A DNA stretch of 64,000 nt from Bryum argenteum (GCA_037043015.1 CM073331.1:6397305-6461304), one strand, 5' to 3'; shown: positions 50,715 through 64,000, counted from the first letter of the stretch. Notes: generated by a model not told the origin, from the sequence alone. Numbers and translations: made by a program.

Positions 50715-53701
50715 TCAAACACTTTTTTGGAACTCCTTCATGATATTAGACAATTTCTTCTCGTCACTTTTATCATCAATGATCTCATCATCTACCAATT
50801 CCTCAGGCCATGTTGCATTTGCGTCAATCCAATTGGGAAGATCAATATTAACATCTTCTTTCATGAAACCACCATCTTCCTCCACATCTCCAAATGGATT
50901 TTCTACATCTGGGATATTACACGCTTCAAACATAGGGATCACTCCACCCCTTTTAATTCCGTACCACGTTCCACAGAACTCAACAATGGTATAGGTAGAT
51001 AGCCCGAACATCTTCAAAATAGCAACTTCATGTTTGCAAAAATTACCACTAATGGACCACTCACAATTACAACACGCGTATTCTGTACACGGAGCTGATA
51101 CTTCGTACCACACGTCTTCATATTTTGTACTTTGGACTAACCAGGGTTTGCCATCTTCATTTGGATGAAGGATGTCCGCTTCTTCCATTTCTTGTGCAGC
51201 TTCAACTCTTTTGAGGACGATTTCCTCAATCTTAGTGTTTTTGATAAAATCCAAAGACTTTAAGTCAAGCCTATATAAGTAGTGTCTCTCAACACTTTCA
51301 TGTAATTTGACTATTAACCAATCCAATCGCCTTCCTTGAGTACCACGTCGATCCATTTTCATCCATCTCTTTAATGCACCATGGTAAGACTCAATTGTCC
51401 CCGTCGTATCAGCTCCACTATGATGACGTCGACGTAAACCTTTCAACCACATGGCTGCATAAAAAGAGAGAAATATGGTTAAACCAACAAACATAAAGCT
51501 TACTAGATTAATAAAGCTTACTAGATTAGTTCTTAGATAGGGTAGTGATTGGTCCTCTCAATACCCTATCCGTAGCATTGTTATAACGGATGCTATTACT
51601 CGTTTAATTAAGCTTCAACTAGGATTCACATATCTTTTACAATACCCTATCTAGTCTTCTATCCTACATCTTAACTTTATTATACGCACCACATGACTAA
51701 TTGTTTGAATTTGCACTTCTTGTACTTCAACTCACTCTCAACTCAAACACCTTCAAATTAAAATAGTAATACGTGACATATTATTCATAATTTGATTAGA
51801 AATTTAATTTAACCAAAACGGATTATGTTATATTGAAATAATACTTTAATTTAAAGACATACCAAAACAGCTGTAATATGATCATATGTAGTCTTTAAAG
51901 TTGACAACATCTTCACCAACTTCATCAAAGAGATCGGTAACAGCTTCGGTCGCCCTTCCAATAAAATCCTCCTCGGTCTCTCCAAAATTTATGGACATGT
52001 ACATTATTTTTCTCATTCCATAATACGCGAGGTGTCGGGCATCTTCATTTGCCCTTATTTTTTCAATAGCCCTCAAATTCCAATTTTTTAAAACATGCCA
52101 TAAGCAAAGGTAGATAACGACGTCGTCATCTTTCCAAACAGTCCTGCAATTTAAACAAGATGATGTTATAAACAAAGTACCATTATGTATTGGAGAATAC
52201 ACATGAAGAGACTAAATAGAAATATTACGTTAGCGTACACCAACGAACCCAAAAATAGACATGGATAGGGTATTGACAGGGTGAAACAATATCCTATCTA
52301 CAATTTTTTAGATACGAATAAAAATAGAAGGTATACCTTATTGCATTTTCAGTAGCCGTATTGTCATCAATGACAAAACATGTTGGATTGAACGTAGGGC
52401 AATGAAGACGTATAGTATGTTTCAAGGCGGGCATGAATGTTGTTATACAATCCTCCGTCTCGCGGTTAGTGATAATCCACGCGCTTGGAAAACCACTCCA
52501 ATGGTCATCGAATACAAGAATGGTGTATAAAAAAAACTTGACCCTAGATGTACCGAACGTGGAATCTAGCGATAAAGCATTATTATTGCCAAAACGAATC
52601 ATTGCATCTCGTTGTTGTGGAGATTGTATTCCAAGAATAAATGGTTTTTGTTGATCTTCTAGAAGGTTTGGAATCTCACCCGCCCATTGTACTAAGAACA
52701 CGCTTTCACGATTAGCTTCAATCCAAGATGAAACACTAGCCGTTTCCGAAGTAGCTCTCTTCCATTTGTCCATAGAATGACGCTTCTCTATATTTCGAAT
52801 ATTCTCCATTTTCAAGTAGTCATCCTTCCCCATGGGTAGACCAAGCTTCTTCCTTTCTTGCCACACCTTCAAATGCTCATCAAAAATTTGCTTTGTCGTG
52901 AATCCTGCATCAAGTCGATTCCATATGAAAGTCTTTGTTTCTAGAGAAATCCGTGGTGCTCATTGCGAGGCTCGTGAGTCAAAAGCTTTATCATTCAAAC
53001 CATGAGCAATAGACCCATCCAATCTTGTATGAGTCATATGGTAAAAAGAAATTGTGGCTACATCTGATTGGATATACTCTTTTTTGATGGAGAAATTTGC
53101 CAAGCATCCACGTTTGTGATTGTGTCGCATGTCTTTGTTGTCACAATGATCTTTAGGCCCATACGAGCAATGGTAGCTACATCCAAGTTAGAGATTGAGT
53201 TAGACAAATAAGAAATGTGAATTGCCTTTTATAAATAAGGTATTGACAAAGGCAAGTGAATAATGAATAAATATTGTGGATATGGTATTGACAAGTAATG
53301 TTTATGAGTGCCTACAAATACCCTATCACAAATTTAAATTGGAAACAATATGGCATTAGAGTCCATCCTAGAAAGCCAAATGTACATACATCACATTGCA
53401 TATAGTTTGAGTATGAATTTGAAAAGTGCAATACTTACTATTTGTGACCGCGATGCATTGTGCTTCTTGCATTTGGATGGCCATCTTCAGAGCCAGAGAG
53501 ATTCTTTGTTATGTCCCATTCTACACCTTCTTCAAGTGATCGTTCCCCCAAAAGAAAATCATCAATCCGTGATGTAGGAGTGCGAGCTTGTTTGCACGAT
53601 ACAAACTTCCCCTTCCCAATTCGGATAGCATCATGCCAAATGAGATCATGACGGGAGAACGGGTGTGGAGGGGTACTTTGAACCACCGAAACTTGTGTCA
53701 T
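50715..53701 (-). pseudogene. MULE/FAR1-type transposase (MULE-2)
   Basis: Exons: 53701-53439 (SRIDDFLLGERSLEEGVEWD), 53176-52337, 52143-about 51885 and 51494-50715. Exon 2 has a zinc-finger-like YHCSYGPKDHCDNKDMRHNH stretch and the MULE core: LGIQSPQQRDAMIRFG, LDSTFGTSRVKFFLYT (first Asp) and FVIDDNTATENAI (second Asp). Exon 3 has YLCLWHVLKNW. Exon 4 has a SWIM finger (CCNCEWSISGNFCKHEVA). One in-frame TGA is seen near 52960 after DSRASQ, and the end of exon 3 meets a stop near 51885, so the gene is probably damaged but recent. No clean TIR pair was identified. Confidence 0.75.
51523..51669 (-). repeat. 148-bp inverted repeat, right arm
   Basis: Inverted copy of 50329-50476. It lies in the intron between exons 3 and 4 of the MULE-2 transposase. 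Confidence 0.9.
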
Positions 53702-55628
53702 TTTTCAATACCTTATTTTGCATAAAAACATGACACTAGATTAAGAAAAATGTAGAGCATATCAATATATTCCAAAAGAAACATAGGCATGTGCATTTTG
53801 AAGTATCAATTATATGTGTTATAACTACAATTATCATGTGTTAGGACAATATCATATCAACTACAATACCCTATCTTACCTTACCAACAGTCAGTACACA
53901 CCTTAACATTGTTACAATACCCTATCATACCCTATTCACAATGGGTGCACACATTCAGTTGTTGCATGTCTAGGTATAATGTTGTTTACGACCGAGAGTG
54001 ATGCGAGCGATACCGGCGCACTAGTGCTCGAACACGAAGAGGTCAAGTTTGTTGTGGCTTGGACATTTAAAGCAGGTTTAGGATTTGAATCCCATAGCGT
54101 AGTCGGCCACCTAAACCAGTCCACTATTGCGGAATGAATTGCCAAATACCTCCATCTGCAAAAATACCAAAAGAACATAAACGTTTTGCGAGACTGAGCT
54201 GAAGATGAAGCGCCACAGTTGAGCGCAGTGGAGCGGGTGGCGGCACCGGGCTCCGGAGAGGAGAGGACAGCAGCGATGAACAAAACAGTGTCAACGGGGA
54301 GCGAACAGGGAGCTGACGGGCAGGGCAGCGGCCCGCGGCTGTCGGGCAGGGTAGCGGCAGTCGCGGCAGGGGCTGGATGAAGCTCTGGATGGACAGGGGT
54401 ATGGGTTTCGTCGGGTTGGTAGCTCCCACGAACCCTTACCCGTGTTATAGAATGACGCGTCAAGCAATGAACAAGGATATTACTTTCGAATGTGAAGGGT
54501 ACCTTAAAATTCAGTATGCATGAAACTTTGTCTTAATGCTGAAACTCATCGTGCTCTTCATGTATTATTTGTATCTATATCATTTGAATCATTTGTATCG
54601 TTGTATATTTGCAATTTGTAAATCAACTCCTTAGTGAAGCTCGAAGACAGGGTCCCACGGTCATGTGTACTCGTCTAAAGAGTTTTGGTTATTGGTATTT
54701 GAAGAGTTTGAATAATCTCAAGAGTTTTGGTTATTGGTATTTGATTGTTATTAGAGTTGATTTATTTTAATTCTTGGCACCAAATCTTTGAGTAGTGCTA
54801 AATGGTTGCATGGCATAATTGACTTTTAGCAATTCAAGATGACTTTGTCATCCCAGCAATACACGTAAGGGTCCTTGAGCTAAAAGATGATTCAAAATGA
54901 TCACATTAGCATTGAAAAGGCTATCATGACCTTCATCACATGTGACATTGTTTCATTTTAAAAGCTTATACCATGCTATCTATGCTTCACTTACAAATGT
55001 GTAATATTACAAAAGTGTGATATTACAAAGGAAGGAGGGGGGGGGGTACATTTGTACGTGCGCCTCTGTATTATGCACTAGGCCTTTGCCAATTAGCCTA
55101 CGTCAGAGAGATTTACTATACATATTTTGATGAAAATTACAAGAGTAACTTTTAATTTGTTGCCTCATAATATTGATTTTAGTTGTTGTTCTCATGCCAC
55201 TTTGAAAAACATTTAAAAACCAATATGAGAAAAAATGTCATTGTATTATGTCAACTGAACATATGTTAGCTAAGGTAATTATGTAAACTTTAGTTTTGAA
55301 ACAAGTGTTTCCTACAAAGTGGCACTCGCACAAAGAAGTATTTAGAAAATGTGCTTCACATGAATCTTAAGTACCTTTTATTAATCCTTAAAGGCCCAAG
55401 GGGTTTGGAGAAAAACTTAAATGTGCTATAAAAAGTGAGTTCCTTCAACTCTTAACATGGTTGTATACAAGGGTTACGAGCAAGGAAACCGGATAATACA
55501 ACTAGCAACCCCGCCTCCATGGAGAGGGTAGGTACATATACCTCGAGGGTCTGACCTAACTATCAGACCTAGTCGGATGGTAGGTCAATCCCACCTACTC
55601 TTGGATATCGATTATCGATTGCCGGGTC

Positions 55629-55697
55629 GGGTATGATCGTACATGGTATCCGGGTATGATCGTACATGGTATCCGGGTATGATCGTACATGGTATCC
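55629..55697 (+). repeat. 23-bp tandem repeat, three copies
   Basis: Three essentially perfect units beginning GGGTATGATCGTACATGG. Confidence 0.93.
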
Positions 55698-55874
55698 ACT
55701 ATTCAAATCTAGCCTAAGGTTATATTTGAGTAACATTTAGTTAACAAAGGATAGAATACATGATGGTTGAGAGACTAAATATGAGAGGGTTGGAGGACTG
55801 AATACGAGAGAATTAGAGGACTTGCAATATGTAAAAATCCTTACGATCCAAGATCCACGATTCAAGATCCACAG

Positions 55875-56029
55875 ATCCCGTAAAAAGCCTTGTCGACCAA
55901 ATAGTCCAAATAGTAAATAGGCTTTCTCTTGACTTTTGTGAAGTTTAGTCAATCCCGTAGAAAAGCCTTGTCGACCAAATAGTCCAAATAGTAAATAGGA
56001 TTTTTCTTGACTTTTGTGAAGTTTAGTTG
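55875..56029 (+). repeat. 77-bp tandem duplication
   Basis: Two copies beginning ATCCCGTA and sharing CCTTGTCGACCAAATAGTCC, with few differences. Confidence 0.9.
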
Positions 56030-57108
56030 ATCGACTTTCCGAAGACCTTCCAAAGTATATGGCCACCTTCCTAAGACCTTCCTAAGTACATGGCCGTGAT
56101 TCGGCATGACCACAGGCTTTCGTTTCAGAGACTTACAAGACCAGATGCTAAACTTGATCTTATCTAAAAGGCCGAAAAAGGCCCGGACACCCCCCGTACC
56201 CATGCAGAAATAATAGCAACCGACCGAGGCTTGTACGGGATAAGGAGTTCGTCTGAGCTCATCCAGGGTGTGCATTGCGCTGTTTGGTCCAAAGCAGAAC
56301 AATCACCGCTTGATAGTATACCGAACCCAAACTCAAACTTGAACCCAATCCAAACCCAAACTCACAGCAAGGAAGAAACGAAGGAGACGGTCAATCGAGA
56401 TGCCATGTTAAACTATCTGCTTCCAATGCTGTAGATACACAGGAAAGTTCAAATTCCTCTTGTTCTATCCATCGCTAAATTGATATCTGAACTTATAAAA
56501 TGCAAATTCAGTGACGACTCTTAACTATCTTAAGCCTCACTTGCTGTACGCAACCCGCCATTTCACGCCACTGAAACTTCTGTTCGCCAATTGTTGTCGA
56601 CTTCCACCACCGGATCCAGACTTCGTTCCTGCATCCTGTGATCAATTCGTCCAAACCATGATACGTCTGATGACCAAGCATCCGCACCACGGTCACTGCA
56701 CACAATCCGAGCACTTGTTGTGCGCATCATCCAATCAGAACCTGAAGGCGATAGGTGCGATCATTTTATGAACGAAGCCCAGGGGATCTGACATGCCTCC
56801 ACGACCAAAGTAACCACGGCAAGCTACAGTCTGGAACCTCTTCGTCCGGCCTCGTGCAGGACAAGGTACCTCCATCTTCTTCCACGTCAGAAGTCATCTA
56901 TGTCTAATTTGCTCAAGTTCTTTATTTTCTGCAGCCAAAACAGCACAGGTATGAGACCCCAGAAGACGGGACCTGGACCTTTGCTGCGGACCACCACGGC
57001 TGAAAGCCGCGTGCGGCCATCCGATCGGGGAGGATTCGATTTGCATCACGTGCAAGTCGGACTTCCCACACTGCAAAATCTCCAAGACATGATGGAAGCG
57101 ATACATAC

Positions 57109-60100
57109 CCGGATAAACTGATGTGGATCACCAATATTTGTGGAACCGATTACAACCTCTCGTCTCAGTTGAGGGGTCAGTTTATGCGCTACTCGTAACT
57201 GCAGATCAAGCCCACGGTGAATGCTTTTAGTCCCGAAAACAAAGCACGAAAGCTTGCGTGCATGATTTGCCCGAGTCGAGAAGATTTGCCCATGAAAGTG
57301 CTCACCTCGGATCGTGTCATGCCACCTATGATAAACACGAATATGCGCTTCCCACTAATTTTGGGGTGATCGCTGACAGCATGCTTCAGCACCGAGTCAC
57401 TAGGGTCACGCACCACCAATAGTAAATAATCATAACAGAATCACAAAACAACGCTACGCTTGTGTAACATCGCCAACGAAATACTAGCTCATGCCGTACA
57501 AGAATTTGCAGCACACAGCTTCAGCTCTTTAACCAGACAGCGGGAAGACTGCGAACCTTGAGTACCCATCCTCGGACCCTCCCCTGCCCTTCGATGCCCA
57601 AGTACTACCACCCTTGCCAACGGTGCGTCTGGACTGTACAGCAGGCTTGGCGGAGTTGGGGTTCACAGGCGGCGCGCGTCGAGACAGAAGAGGAAGAGTG
57701 ATGGCTACTACCAGCGGGATCCTTCAGGTAAGGATACTCTTCCCTGGAAAGACTCCCCTTGTCAATCTCTTCCACCACATCCTGAGCAGAGAGGAAAGAA
57801 ACACCACTGATTCGAACGGGATAACAAAAAGGCAAACACGCCCCTCCAACACTACGTTCCCCTCCAGACCTCTCATTCAACATGCAGAAGAAGCATGATA
57901 CATATCCTCGATCCGACTCTCGACCCCAACCATGAACCAAGCCAATTACAGGTGTACCTGTAGTAACGGATAGAACCTAGAAAGCTCCCAACCCTCCTCA
58001 TCCGTTTCCTTCGCTTTTCTTGCAGGACGTTTGGCCTGCCACAACAATATAATATACGGGCTTCAGTTGATAAAGATACGACGTGAGCACCTGCACACAG
58101 GTTTCTCAACCACCACTCAAGACGAGATCTGCTTCACCTTCCGGGCACCGAACTTCAAAGCGAACTTCTCCACTCCAGACGACGTTTGTTTCTTTGGCAC
58201 TTGAATTCCCAAGTACTCCAAATTATTTACGGCACTCATCTCCTCATCGCTTAGTTTAGCCAGCTGCATGATGCAGCCAAAGAGCAATAGTCAGAATAAC
58301 TAAAAACCTTGCGTGCTGATGACAAGGGTGAGAAAATAAATAAGAGCACGAAACGCTTCAAATCACAATTCCGTTCTGCAATTTCGAACTCGCTAATGTG
58401 ACAACGCATTCGCTAGACGGAGGTCGTCCTAGTACGTCAGTGTGAAGTAAACTGTCAGTCTATTCACAACGTTCGACAAAGTGGAATAGTAGGGTAGCGT
58501 GACCAACTCAGACCTTTTGCCAACTAAGACGCTTCGTCGCGTCCACCTTGTCTGGGTGAGTAGCTGCATATATCATCAACAACCGCAGCTTGCATTCGGC
58601 ACTCATCTCCTGCATTCACCCCAAGTCCGTCTCATGAGTAACAATGCCACTTCGCGAAAGTCACGATAAGACAACCATGCCAGAGCAATATCATAGTCCG
58701 TGCATACAACCACCCTCAAATCCATCACTGAAAAGACCAGCAAAAGGATCGTTTGCACAATGCATGGTCTGGGGAACTGGTGAGCACCGGATTGGCGTTA
58801 AGTATGCCGATGAGTTCCTTAGTGGTTGCATCACCGTAGACAAATTCTTGCTCCAGGTTGCCAATATCCTTCAACCCATCTTGCCTAATCTTGTGATGGA
58901 GCAGAGTAGCAATCTACAATTAACCAAAGTTTGGTTCAATCCAGCATGTCCATGAGAAAACATAGATGTCCTACAAACAGGCAATACGTGATCGTTCCAG
59001 CTAACAAGAGTCAGACTCTTCAGGTTTAGGGTGCAAGCGCATGGTTACATGAATATGGACACTAAGCTTGTCAATCTGGTCTCGATACTGAGGAAGTGCC
59101 TGCACCAACTTTTGCATGTCCCTGGTAGACAACTCCTGCCCCTCCCTGTTGCAAGTGGAAAGCTGCTGTTTAGACAATGGCAGGACATTCAACAAATCTA
59201 AACCAGATAGTCTGCATCTGCCCCTGTGTATCAACCAAGAGTTATAAACCCTCGGTCCACAACTCTGTCATCAAAAAAGGACTACCATCTTACAACACAA
59301 GCCAAAAAGGCCGGATCAAACTTTCAGGCACATCTTCTTGATGGTGCGTCAGGCAAAAGAGATGCGCTGTACCTCGCACCCAGTTGCAGTTGAGCAGCTT
59401 TGTTTTTATTTGTAAACATTGCCATTTTATCCGAAAGCCGCAAGCTTGCCTGTTTTCAGCAATCACACACGGGATTTTTTTCAACCGACTACTTCGGGGG
59501 CCCAAAAAATACCAGACTAAATGAGCGAATCAAAGGAATGGAGGAAACGTACATCGGCAATGAAAAGGTCCCGCAGTTCCACCCAGATGGGATCGTGTTC
59601 CTCCAACAGCACCTCTTTGCGCTCCTTTTTTACTCCGTTCATTATCTGCAGATTCATCGAGGAAAAATCAGCCAACTCCGATCATCCGCAATCCGAGCAA
59701 CCCATTCTCCAACACGCACTGCACTCACAAAAGCATGCCTCCGGACGCTGCTTTTATCCATTCGTCGGTCTCACACGACACGCACAACAGCTCAGAAAAA
59801 CAAGAATTCCATACCTCATAAGAATACTTGTTGCCTTCCAACTCCAAAAGATCATGGCACATTGCATCATACGACCACTCATGTATCACTGCAGCCACCT
59901 GCAACAATCTTTCTGATGAAACTCTTAATCTTGTCACACTGACATGCAGCACAGGGTTGCGCCTACACAAACCAACTACTCTGCCGCTGTGAGAAAAACG
60001 ACTGTGCGCGTCTTCAATTCACCTGGGAGTCTAGATTGCAAGACTATAGAAGAATAATAGTCCAAAACAGCAGTCAGAAACTTTGATCCATCGAGCACTC

Positions 60101-63100
60101 GAAAAAATCACCTACAGGGTCTATTGATCTATCCACGATGATGAGGTCGCAGGTCTCTGATTGTGGAAAGTTGAGTAAAGATGCCTTGTACTTCATTAGC
60201 TTATCCCACAATAAAGCTGCCACCTTGGTTGGCACTAAGTCACGAGCTGCTGTGGTCGTCGATGCATCCATAACGGACCTAGGAGCACGGTACCGCACAT
60301 AGGGGAACTCCTGAAATAAAAGCGCCTGTTCCATGAGCAAGGTAACGAGACGACCTCCATACCATCGAAACTACATGCACTAACTCTAGTCCATGGCACT
60401 GCCGAAGTCAAATGAACACCAAGGACTTCGAAGAGACTGATCCGCCAGCACCTTTAAGGATGCGAACACGGTGGAAAGTCGAGTGGCAATAGTCTCGATG
60501 CAAGCGTCGTACTCCCTTGTGCCCTCGCTGTGTTCTCCGAACAGCTTCTCCAAGGCAGCATCATTGTCGGTTGTAAAGCCCTGCAGCACGCATCAACATC
60601 CTCCCAAGCATCAACATCCTCCAATGAACAACCTCCCCCACCGTCAGCGCAGCATGCCACATGCAACGGTCTCACGTCTCGTGGTACAATCACAAACCCA
60701 ATAGAACCACTTTACCAGTGCCGTAAGAAAATACCTGTGTGTCAATGGCCAAGTACTCCAGGTTCATCTGCATCAACAGACACACTCATTATATTCAGCG
60801 GCAAGGCAAGAATGACATGCCCCTGATACCTAGGCACAAAATCGATGTGCCGCATGCGGAAAGAGAATCTCATGTCGAGACGCGATTCAACTCGTCTAAC
60901 CGAAAGGAAGTCTGCAGTCTGCAGGTGCCAACCTGCTCACCTCTCTAAGTGCTCCGACTCGGGACAAAACAGATTGGTCGCCCTTGATTTGTTGAAGAAG
61001 GTTGCGATTTATGGGTGAACTAAAAAACACGTATGCTCTGACGAACCCCAGAAAACATTAGTCTTAGGTCCTCAGTCCGCATGAGGGACACATGGACACA
61101 TGTAGACACGAATGCAAGTGCTTTGCAAAGCTCCAAAGCTACACAGTAGTCCATTGAAATCACTCAATCCATGCCTACGTTGGTTGTAGCAACACCCAAA
61201 CGCACCCAGAATTTATTGGTCATGAGATCTGTTCTACGACCTCCAAAGACAGTGCAGAACTGTCACGTGCCAAGGGGCCCGTGACTTGCCTACCCAAGCA
61301 GACTCTGTCAACAAACTCCATACCCATAGAAGCACAGAGGGCATCTGCCTACGCCACCAGGTTGGTGGCTAACAACTCACTTTTTATACAGAGGCGATTT
61401 TCCTGACATGTCTTGCATGAATTTCCGTACGCTGCACACAGCAGTAGTGAAACATATTCAAGGTCAGGGGGAGGGGGTTCAAGGGACAGCCTCAGCTGCT
61501 CCAAATGCAACTCCGTCCGTGCATATTTCCGACTTGTTCTGATTAGAATTTTATGAACTCACAGATGCAAAACCTCCTTTGCATACACAACCTTGTGAGG
61601 TTGTGTACTCACTGTGAAACAAACTAGAGCCTGACCAGGCGAGCAGAAGTTAGTAGCTATTCATCACATGCTTGCCGTATCACCTGTCATGAGATGGCTG
61701 TATAAAGTAAACTGCTTCCAGGGCAGGTAGGGGTTGTCTGCGTTTGTTCAAATCCTCCACCACTGCAAAACAGGCCCACAATGACTATTTCCAATTCGAT
61801 CCTCTTTGCCTACTTCAAACATCCCCACCCCAAGCTTGAACAAGAAATCTACGAGCCAGACTTTGAAAGTTCATGAACGAGAAAAAATCATAAAGTAGGC
61901 AGCAGTGGAGAAGGAAGTACGTACACGAGATTCCCTCATCTGTGATGTCGGCCATCTTGCATGAGCATGATATCACTTTAACTGTCACCTCATCCATAAT
62001 AAGCACCTGCACAGATATTGCTCAAAAACTTGCTATCAACGACTTCTTTCTCGTTCCCCGAGTCACCCCAACAGCCTACTGTAACACATGCCTTGCTGTG
62101 ATTAAGACTGAGTGCAATAGACCTACGCTAATTGCTATCACCCACGTGCAAGGTGCAAATGCCAAAGCTCCGAGACTTCGAACAGCACGTTGCTTACTCC
62201 TTCCAAGGTTCAAAAAGATTTTCAAAAAAAAGCCCGCATACTTGTCCAACTTCTTCGACTCGTAATTAAATCCGGACGAATGACGGCGACCGTACTTGCA
62301 TGCCATGAACAGTTCTAGAACGTATATTACCTTCCATTCAGCCGATGCCTTGCCAGTCCTGGCTGCTTTCAGCATCTCTTGCAGGAGCCCTGCACATACC
62401 GCAATGTTAGACTTGACGATCATGTGGGCGGGCGGGCGGGCGTGCGTCCGCTATACTCAACTAAAAAGAAGCAGACGTAACTAAACGCGGCGCGACCAGC
62501 TACAGGTGCCCATGTCGTCTGCCCCTTGATCGTCTACCTCCTGCACTTCTATCCCCCATAGTTGGAGGATGAATAAACTAAAGAGTCTTCCTGCCTTCCT
62601 TTTTACCTTGGGAAGACATGAATACATCATCCTCTACGATCCATGGAGGCAAAATACACACAATTCAAAACGAGAAGGAGATGGCCTCCTACAAGCATCA
62701 TCCACGAGCATGCTCGTTCGTTACGGCCGCAGGATGTATACGTTTCCACAACAAGTTGTGGCGACCCACGACCAAGAATCAACACCAAACCCTGGTGCAC
62801 TAAGAAGGCACTGATCTGGACAAGAGTACAAGTCGACATGATTTCGACTTGCACCCTCAAATTGCACTGCAAGCTTCCTACACCTAATAACAGAAAAGCA
62901 GAATTCCGACCGAGTGGTTGCTACGAGCTACCAAGGGAAGGAGCAACCTAGGCAGGGAATTGGTGATGATCATGGGTGCACAGGCCAGATTTGACCTAAT
63001 CAGAGGAACCTAGACACCCCAGGCACAACCACAAGCACACCTGGCTCCTTCGAGTGTCCTCGGAGGTTCGCTAACTCAATCGCTAAAACAGGAATAGTGG

Positions 63101-63439
63101 CAAGCAAGCGGAAACCCCAACACGAGCATATGAGCAGCACACGATACAACTACTTGGCAATTACAGGCAATCCCCGGCCGGAGTTTTTGGACTAGAAAGA
63201 CGTCGGAATAAGGGGTGATCGTCTGATGCAAGCAGGCAGGTAGGTAGATGTGAATTGGGTACACGAGCCGACATTGCCCCAGAAAAACGACCAACCCGCT
63301 GCTGCTGTGAAACCGGAATGATCTCAATCTCGTAATTTGCAAGCTTAGAAAGAGGAAAGATTGTCTCACTGTCTCGGGTGATTTGCCGAAAGAGGCGGTG
63401 GTCCGCCCCACCATGTGAAGAACCATCCGAGGAATCCAT
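57109..63439 (-). CDS. KEULE: SEC1/Munc18-family vesicle-fusion protein (KEULE-like)
   Basis: SM proteins bind syntaxin/SNARE complexes and drive vesicle fusion; plant KEULE acts at the plasma membrane and cell plate. Twenty-one exons can be read: 63439-63370, 62389-62331, 62006-61927, 61762-61684, 61431-61381, 61037-60941, 60767-60735, 60580-60452, 60310-60116, 59898-59815, 59645-59553, 59449-59373, 59145-59049, 58913-58788, 58609-58514, 58263-58138, 58035-57958, 57781-57712, 57633-57557, 57399-57306 and 57198-57109. Landmarks are [116 protein letters not shown] and [15 protein letters not shown]. The order and content match SEC1/KEULE throughout. The final short exon was not identified. The start is the first Met, 23 codons before the first donor. 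Confidence 0.93.
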
Positions 63440-64000
63440 CGCCGCCCCGCCGCTGCTGACGCTGGTGCTGCGAGGGCTGGGGCTGCTGCCAATTGACGGA
63501 ACTCGAACGGCCCGGATTCTACTTGAAACGACGATCACAGCCGGCTAGGCTGTTGTGCTGCCCTAATCGTTCGAAGAGACCAGAGCATGAACCTTGCGGG
63601 GGCAATGCTACATTAGCAGCTGCAGCGGCAGCAGCGAGCACCGAAGTGCGCCGGATGGAATTGGACAAAGGATCTGAATGCTTGAATTCCCCGAATCGCC
63701 TCCGTAGGCATTGCTGCTACGCCTGGACTACGTTACCGAGACATGCCAGTGCTGGGGCCGATCGCTGTGATCCCGTCTCGAACCCTGCCTCCAAGCAAAG
63801 CGGATCCGTCGGGGGCAGACGAACGGAACGCGAGAGCTGTGCTGGGCTGGCGGAGCTGGAACTCCCTCCTGCGGTCCTGCCTGTGCCGATGCCGGTGCCT
63901 GGGGCGTGAACGCGTGTAGGGTGGGTCAGCGTGGGCCGACAAGATGGCTCGTCGCTTCGATTCACCTCGTAAAAAGCAAACAGGGAAGAGAAAGGGGCAG
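63440..64000. promoter_or_regulatory. 5' leader / promoter region of the SEC1-like gene
   Basis: GC-rich compared with the rest of the window. It lies directly upstream of the minus-strand SEC1 start, and an alanine-coding GC repeat region occurs at 63600-63640. Overlapping open frames on both strands are explained by the base composition and show no domain. Confidence 0.45.

Larger units (their letters stand above)
48617..53935. repeat. Dispersed GATAGGGTATTGACA motif cluster
   Basis: Roughly twenty copies by hand count. Mostly forward between 48.6 and 50.45 kb (for example 48781, 49374, 50165, 50199, 50347, 50429), mixed in the middle, and mostly inverted at 51.57, 51.64, 53.32, 53.86 and 53.92 kb. 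The cluster coincides with the MULE-2 genes, so it may be the subterminal binding repeats of that element. Confidence 0.75.
53936..57108. other. No gene recognised, several tandem repeats
   Basis: About 3.2 kb between MULE-2 and the SEC1 gene. A GC-rich patch at 54.2-54.45 kb has frames in both directions of low complexity that show no domain. A G-run lies at about 55037. The 3' end of the SEC1 transcript, including its last short coding exon, should lie in the right part (below 57109) but was not identified. Confidence 0.5.

Noticed and set aside
53936-54463. Proline/serine-rich frames on the minus strand as a gene
   Set aside because: GC-rich low-complexity sequence with two overlapping frames of similar length, no domain and no splice context.
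63493-63965. Open frames upstream of the SEC1 start
   Set aside because: Open in several frames owing to high GC content; more likely the promoter and leader of the SEC1-like gene.

Overview
The window looks like nuclear DNA of a land plant, probably a non-flowering lineage (bryophyte, lycophyte or fern grade). It carries a many-exon SEC1/KEULE-type gene, a plant-style SUVR histone methyltransferase, GT-AG introns, copia and chromovirus retroelements and two Mutator-like elements. Placement of the organism is inference; no species is claimed.

Layout. 1-3.6 kb: the 3' part of an intron-rich gene joining a ParB-like domain to a degenerate DNA-methyltransferase domain. 4.5-7.5 kb: a broken Ty1/copia element ending in an LTR. 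7.7-8.06 kb: the last exons of an unidentified membrane-protein gene (minus). About 8.95-9.2 kb: a tRNA-derived SINE-like sequence. 9.3-12.6 kb: AT-rich, no gene seen. 12.66-17.2 kb: a decayed Mutator-like element (MULE) with long terminal inverted repeats (TIRs), abutting an unidentified minus-strand gene fragment at 17.2-18.76 kb. 21.6-22.16 kb: the first three exons of a TRM6-like gene (minus). 23.1-26.7 kb: a coiled-coil / PD-(D/E)XK / kinase gene of the Crinkler-like type. 28.12-34.02 kb: a very young chromovirus with identical LTRs and a 5-bp target duplication. 35.15-47.88 kb: a 12.7-kb DNA transposon, Sola-like, with matching TIRs and a 4-bp target duplication; it holds a DDE transposase gene and, convergent to it, a complete-looking SUVR-type H3K9 methyltransferase gene with an added coiled coil and RING-like finger. 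48.5-53.95 kb: a second MULE-like region full of a GATAGGGTATTGACA motif, with a small accessory gene. 57.1-63.44 kb: a SEC1/Munc18 (KEULE-like) gene on the minus strand, with all but its last exon recognisable.

The most interesting object is the 35.15-47.88 kb element. Its ends, its target duplication and its two convergent genes suggest a mobile unit that brings its own heterochromatin-writing enzyme. The ParB-methyltransferase gene and the nuclease-kinase gene are further domain fusions unusual for plants, and both have prokaryotic or effector-type relatives.

All exon joins, domain calls and repeat boundaries were read by eye from the sequence. No database search or alignment program was run.
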